From the NCBI RefSeq assembly GCF_018130215.1, contig NZ_JAFCKQ010000049.1, forward strand, positions 1 to 60,496: a stretch of 60,496 bases of DNA, read 5' to 3'. Under the pieces are notes generated by a model. The model worked only from the letters and a program-made list of their open reading frames with translations, was not told the origin of the DNA and searched no databases. Below, piece by piece: positions 58,638 to 60,496 of this stretch (position 1 is its first letter; each line of letters starts with the position of its first letter). This stretch comes from Bradyrhizobium jicamae (GTDB lineage Bacteria > Pseudomonadota > Alphaproteobacteria > Rhizobiales > Xanthobacteraceae). Made by a program: the position numbers and the translations under genes.

Positions 58638-58737
58638 CTCGCTGATATGGGTAGCGCCCGTCTCGGTCAGCGTCTGATCCGGTTCGTGCAGGCCCATCCG
58701 GGCCGGGATTTTGCCACGACCTTCCTGGGGCTGGACC

Positions 58738-58780
58738 AACGCCGCCCGCATCGGATTTCAAGCGGGCGGCGTTGTTGTTT
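58738..58780 (+). terminator. Rho-independent terminator-like hairpin
   Basis: AACGCCGCCCGC (58738-58749) pairs perfectly with GCGGGCGGCGTT (58762-58773), followed by GTTGTTT. Located 100 bp after the tRNA-Lys piece; it could have served the original tRNA transcript. Confidence 0.65.
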
Positions 58781-58796
58781 CGCGGCGGTGCGGAGT

Positions 58797-58991
58797 CTAA
58801 TGCCGAAAATAAACCGGCCATTCCTTCGCGGTCGTAGGGTTCTGATTGGCATCCTCGGCGGTGTCGGACATCACCAGCCCCTCCGCTGCTCGCCACGCGG
58901 CGGCCTTGGTCAGCTCGAAGGCGACGACGTCGTCGTTGAGGGTGACGACATAGGTCCCGTCGCGAACGCGAATGATGGCGATGGTGTTCAT
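58797..58991 (-). CDS. Hypothetical protein, 64 aa
   Basis: The product reads MNTIAIIRVRDGTYVVTLND, DVVAFELTKAAAWRAAEGLV and MSDTAEDANQNPTTAKEWPV. A small beta-strand pair plus helix. The 'I.V.DG.YvV......VAfELTKAAAWR.A' pattern recurs in unnamed Bradyrhizobium proteins. Soluble, role unknown. Confidence 0.6.
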   Translation of the reverse strand: MNTIAIIRVRDGTYVVTLNDDVVAFELTKAAAWRAAEGLVMSDTAEDANQNPTTAKEWPVYFRH

Positions 58992-59484
58992 GGGTTTCGA
59001 TATATAAACGAGCGCGCTGGCGGCGAGTTCCCTGCGACCACGGTGAGTTTGATGCCCGCTGATCTCGATCGAGCTGATACCTGGGACAACGCGCGGTGCT
59101 GACGCGCTCGATTGCGCGGCAAGATTAGAAAAGTTCTCCGCGGCTTATCGAGAATCAAGCGACACGTCATCGGCGTCGCGCGCCTCGTGGCCGGGATGGC
59201 GATGCCCCGGGTCCGCATGGCGAGGCCACCCCCGTCCGCGCGCGCTTAACGTGGTCCAAAACTATCTAGGACCGCCAAAACCTTTCTTAAGGAAGCCGCA
59301 AGGTCCCAACGCGGGTTGGCAAACGCGGTTGGAATCAGGGCCGAAACAACAAGCGGACTGACTGATGTCCGTATTTCCCTCCAAAGTCCTTGCGCCCCGG
59401 TGCCACAGGCTTATGAGAGAAGCGGCGAGCACTCGCTCATTGCGACGGCCAATCCAGAAAGTCACAAAAGCAAGGGAGGATTGC
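58992..59484. promoter_or_regulatory. Region upstream of groESL
   Basis: 493 bp, no gene. There is no CIRCE operator (TTAGCACTC-N9-GAGTGCTAA) and no correctly spaced sigma-54 site. CTTGCG near 59388 with CTTATG 15 bp later is a candidate RpoH-type promoter, so sigma-32 control is more likely than HrcA control. Confidence 0.35.
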
Positions 59485-59802
59485 ATGAAATTCCGTCCGC
59501 TTCACGACCGAGTCGTAGTCAAGAGGATCGACGCCGAAGAGAAGTCCGCTGGCGGCATCATCATTCCGGACACTGCCAAGGAAAAGCCCTCGCAGGGCGA
59601 AGTCGTCGCCGCTGGCCCCGGCGGCCGCGACGAAGCTGGCAAGCTGATCCCCATCGACCTCAAGGTCGGCGACCGCGTGCTGTTCGGCAAGTGGTCCGGC
59701 ACCGAGGTCAAGATCGACGGCCAGGAACTTCTGATCATGAAGGAGAGCGACATCATGGGTGTTCTCACCGACGTCGCCGGCTCCAAGAAGAAGGCCGCCT
59801 AA
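59485..59802 (+). CDS. groES: Co-chaperonin GroES
   Basis: 105 residues. MKFRPLHDRVVVKRIDAEEK, SAGGIIIPDTAKEKPSQGEV (mobile loop that binds GroEL), KVGDRVLFGKWSGTEVKIDG and LLIMKESDIMGVL. Heptameric lid of the GroEL folding chamber in the cytoplasm. GGGAGG 7 nt before the ATG. It is followed 89 bp later by groEL in the usual operon. Confidence 0.98.
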   Translation: MKFRPLHDRVVVKRIDAEEKSAGGIIIPDTAKEKPSQGEVVAAGPGGRDEAGKLIPIDLKVGDRVLFGKWSGTEVKIDGQELLIMKESDIMGVLTDVAGSKKKAA

Positions 59803-59891
59803 CGCGCTTACCGCCGCAAGCGCTTACCCTACGAAGCGCCTGTGGACGCTGCCTCGAAGATGAGACGAATCTCAACTCAGGGAGGACAAAT

Positions 59892-60496
59892 ATGTCAGCG
59901 AAGGAAGTCAAATTCTCCGTCGAGGCGCGCGACAAGATGCTGCGCGGCGTCGACATCCTCGCCAATGCGGTGAAAGTCACCCTCGGTCCGAAGGGCCGCA
60001 ACGTGGTGCTCGAGAAGGCGTTTGGGGCACCGCGCATCACCAAGGACGGCGTTGCCGTCGCCAAGGAGATCGAACTCGAGGACAAGTTCGAGAACATGGG
60101 CGCCCAGATGGTACGCGAAGTGGCGTCCAAGGCGGCGGATGCTGCCGGCGACGGTACCACCACCGCGACCGTGCTCGCGGCCGCGATCGTGAAGGAAGGC
60201 GCCAAGTCGGTCGCCGCCGGCATGAACCCGATGGACCTCAAGCGCGGTATCGACCTCGCGGTCGAAGCCGTCGTGGCGGACCTGCAGAAGAATTCGAAGA
60301 AGGTCACCTCGAACGAGGAGATCGCCCAGGTCGGCACGATCTCGGCCAATGGCGACGCGGAAGTCGGCAAGTTCCTCGCCGACGCCATGAAGAAGGTCGG
60401 CAACGAGGGCGTGATCACGGTCGAGGAAGCCAAGTCGCTCGAGACCGAGCTCGACGTCGTCGAGGGCATGCAGTTCGACCGTGGCTACATCTCGCC
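59892..60496 (+). CDS. groEL: Chaperonin GroEL, N-terminal part (cut by window end)
   Basis: GGAGG 7 nt before the ATG. The 201 codons in the window read MSAKEVKFSVEARDKMLRGV, VKVTLGPKGRNVVLEKAFGA, VASKAADAAGDGTTTATVLA and VGNEGVITVEEAKSLETELD. The ATP-binding GDGTTT loop (Asp87 region) is intact. Equatorial, intermediate and the first part of the apical domain are present; the rest continues beyond the window. Part of a full-length gene with no sign of decay. Confidence 0.98.
   Translation, partial: MSAKEVKFSVEARDKMLRGVDILANAVKVTLGPKGRNVVLEKAFGAPRITKDGVAVAKEIELEDKFENMGAQMVREVASKAADAAGDGTTTATVLAAAIVKEGAKSVAAGMNPMDLKRGIDLAVEAVVADLQKNSKKVTSNEEIAQVGTISANGDAEVGKFLADAMKKVGNEGVITVEEAKSLETELDVVEGMQFDRGYIS

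Noticed and set aside
59310..59335. Sigma-54-like site TTGGCAAACGCGGTTGGAA before groES
   Set aside because: The GG and GC elements are not separated by the required 10 bp and the -12 GC is missing.
59219..59484. CIRCE operator before groES
   Set aside because: No TTAGCACTC-N9-GAGTGCTAA inverted repeat; only an unrelated GAGCACTCGCTC.

Overview
The window reads as chromosomal DNA of a Bradyrhizobium-type alphaproteobacterium. It is GC-rich. It carries a ROSE-type RNA thermometer directly in front of an hsp20 gene, three small heat-shock genes, a groESL operon, several LivK-type transport systems, and many tiny proteins of families I know mainly from Bradyrhizobium. This is judged from the sequence by eye; no search was run.

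Region A (1-12.4 kb) is accessory DNA. It holds three hsp20 genes (1619-2068, 6752-7174, 7187-7585), many 37-145 residue unknown proteins, two frameshifted copies of one zinc-ribbon gene, two DNA-ligase scraps, an IS1595-type transposase remnant, a receiver-domain remnant and strongly structured non-coding stretches. The most striking of these is a set of three repeat units at about 7.88-8.56 kb that look like small-RNA genes. The region ends at a 47-bp 3' half of a tRNA-Gln gene (12399-12445), which I read as the right-hand attachment scar of an integrated element lying to the left.

Region B (12.7-23.4 kb) has a degenerate L,D-transpeptidase-like lipoprotein followed by a seven-gene minus-strand operon: SDR, split transketolase (N and C halves), TRAP binding protein, fused TRAP permease, full-length transketolase and D-2-hydroxyacid dehydrogenase. 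A LysR regulator is divergent from it. No kinase is present, and the full-length transketolase appears to lack a phosphate-binding arginine, so a pathway on a non-phosphorylated sugar or sugar acid is plausible.

Region C (23.7-48.5 kb) is catabolic. A plus-strand operon (27.8-39.2 kb) combines a VOC protein, flavin reductase, LivHMGF, two crotonases, a creatininase-family amidohydrolase, a luciferase-like monooxygenase, an acyl-CoA ligase and a periplasmic binding protein. It is flanked by Lrp and AraC regulators. A minus-strand operon (47.1-40.4 kb) encodes a molybdenum hydroxylase (large subunit fused to a CoxG domain, FAD subunit, 2Fe-2S subunit), an aryl-CoA-ligase-like enzyme and an enoyl-CoA hydratase. 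It has its own AraC regulator and a decayed UbiD decarboxylase next to it.

Region D (48.5-60.5 kb) contains strong terminators, a decayed carotenoid-oxygenase gene, a truncated IclR gene before a thiolase / 3-hydroxyacyl-CoA dehydrogenase / enoyl-CoA hydratase operon, a DUF808 membrane protein, another LivK-type binding protein and small secreted proteins. A 46-bp 3' half of tRNA-Lys(CTT) (58592-58637) follows. The window ends in groES and the start of groEL. No CRISPR array, complete tRNA, rRNA or intact insertion sequence was seen.
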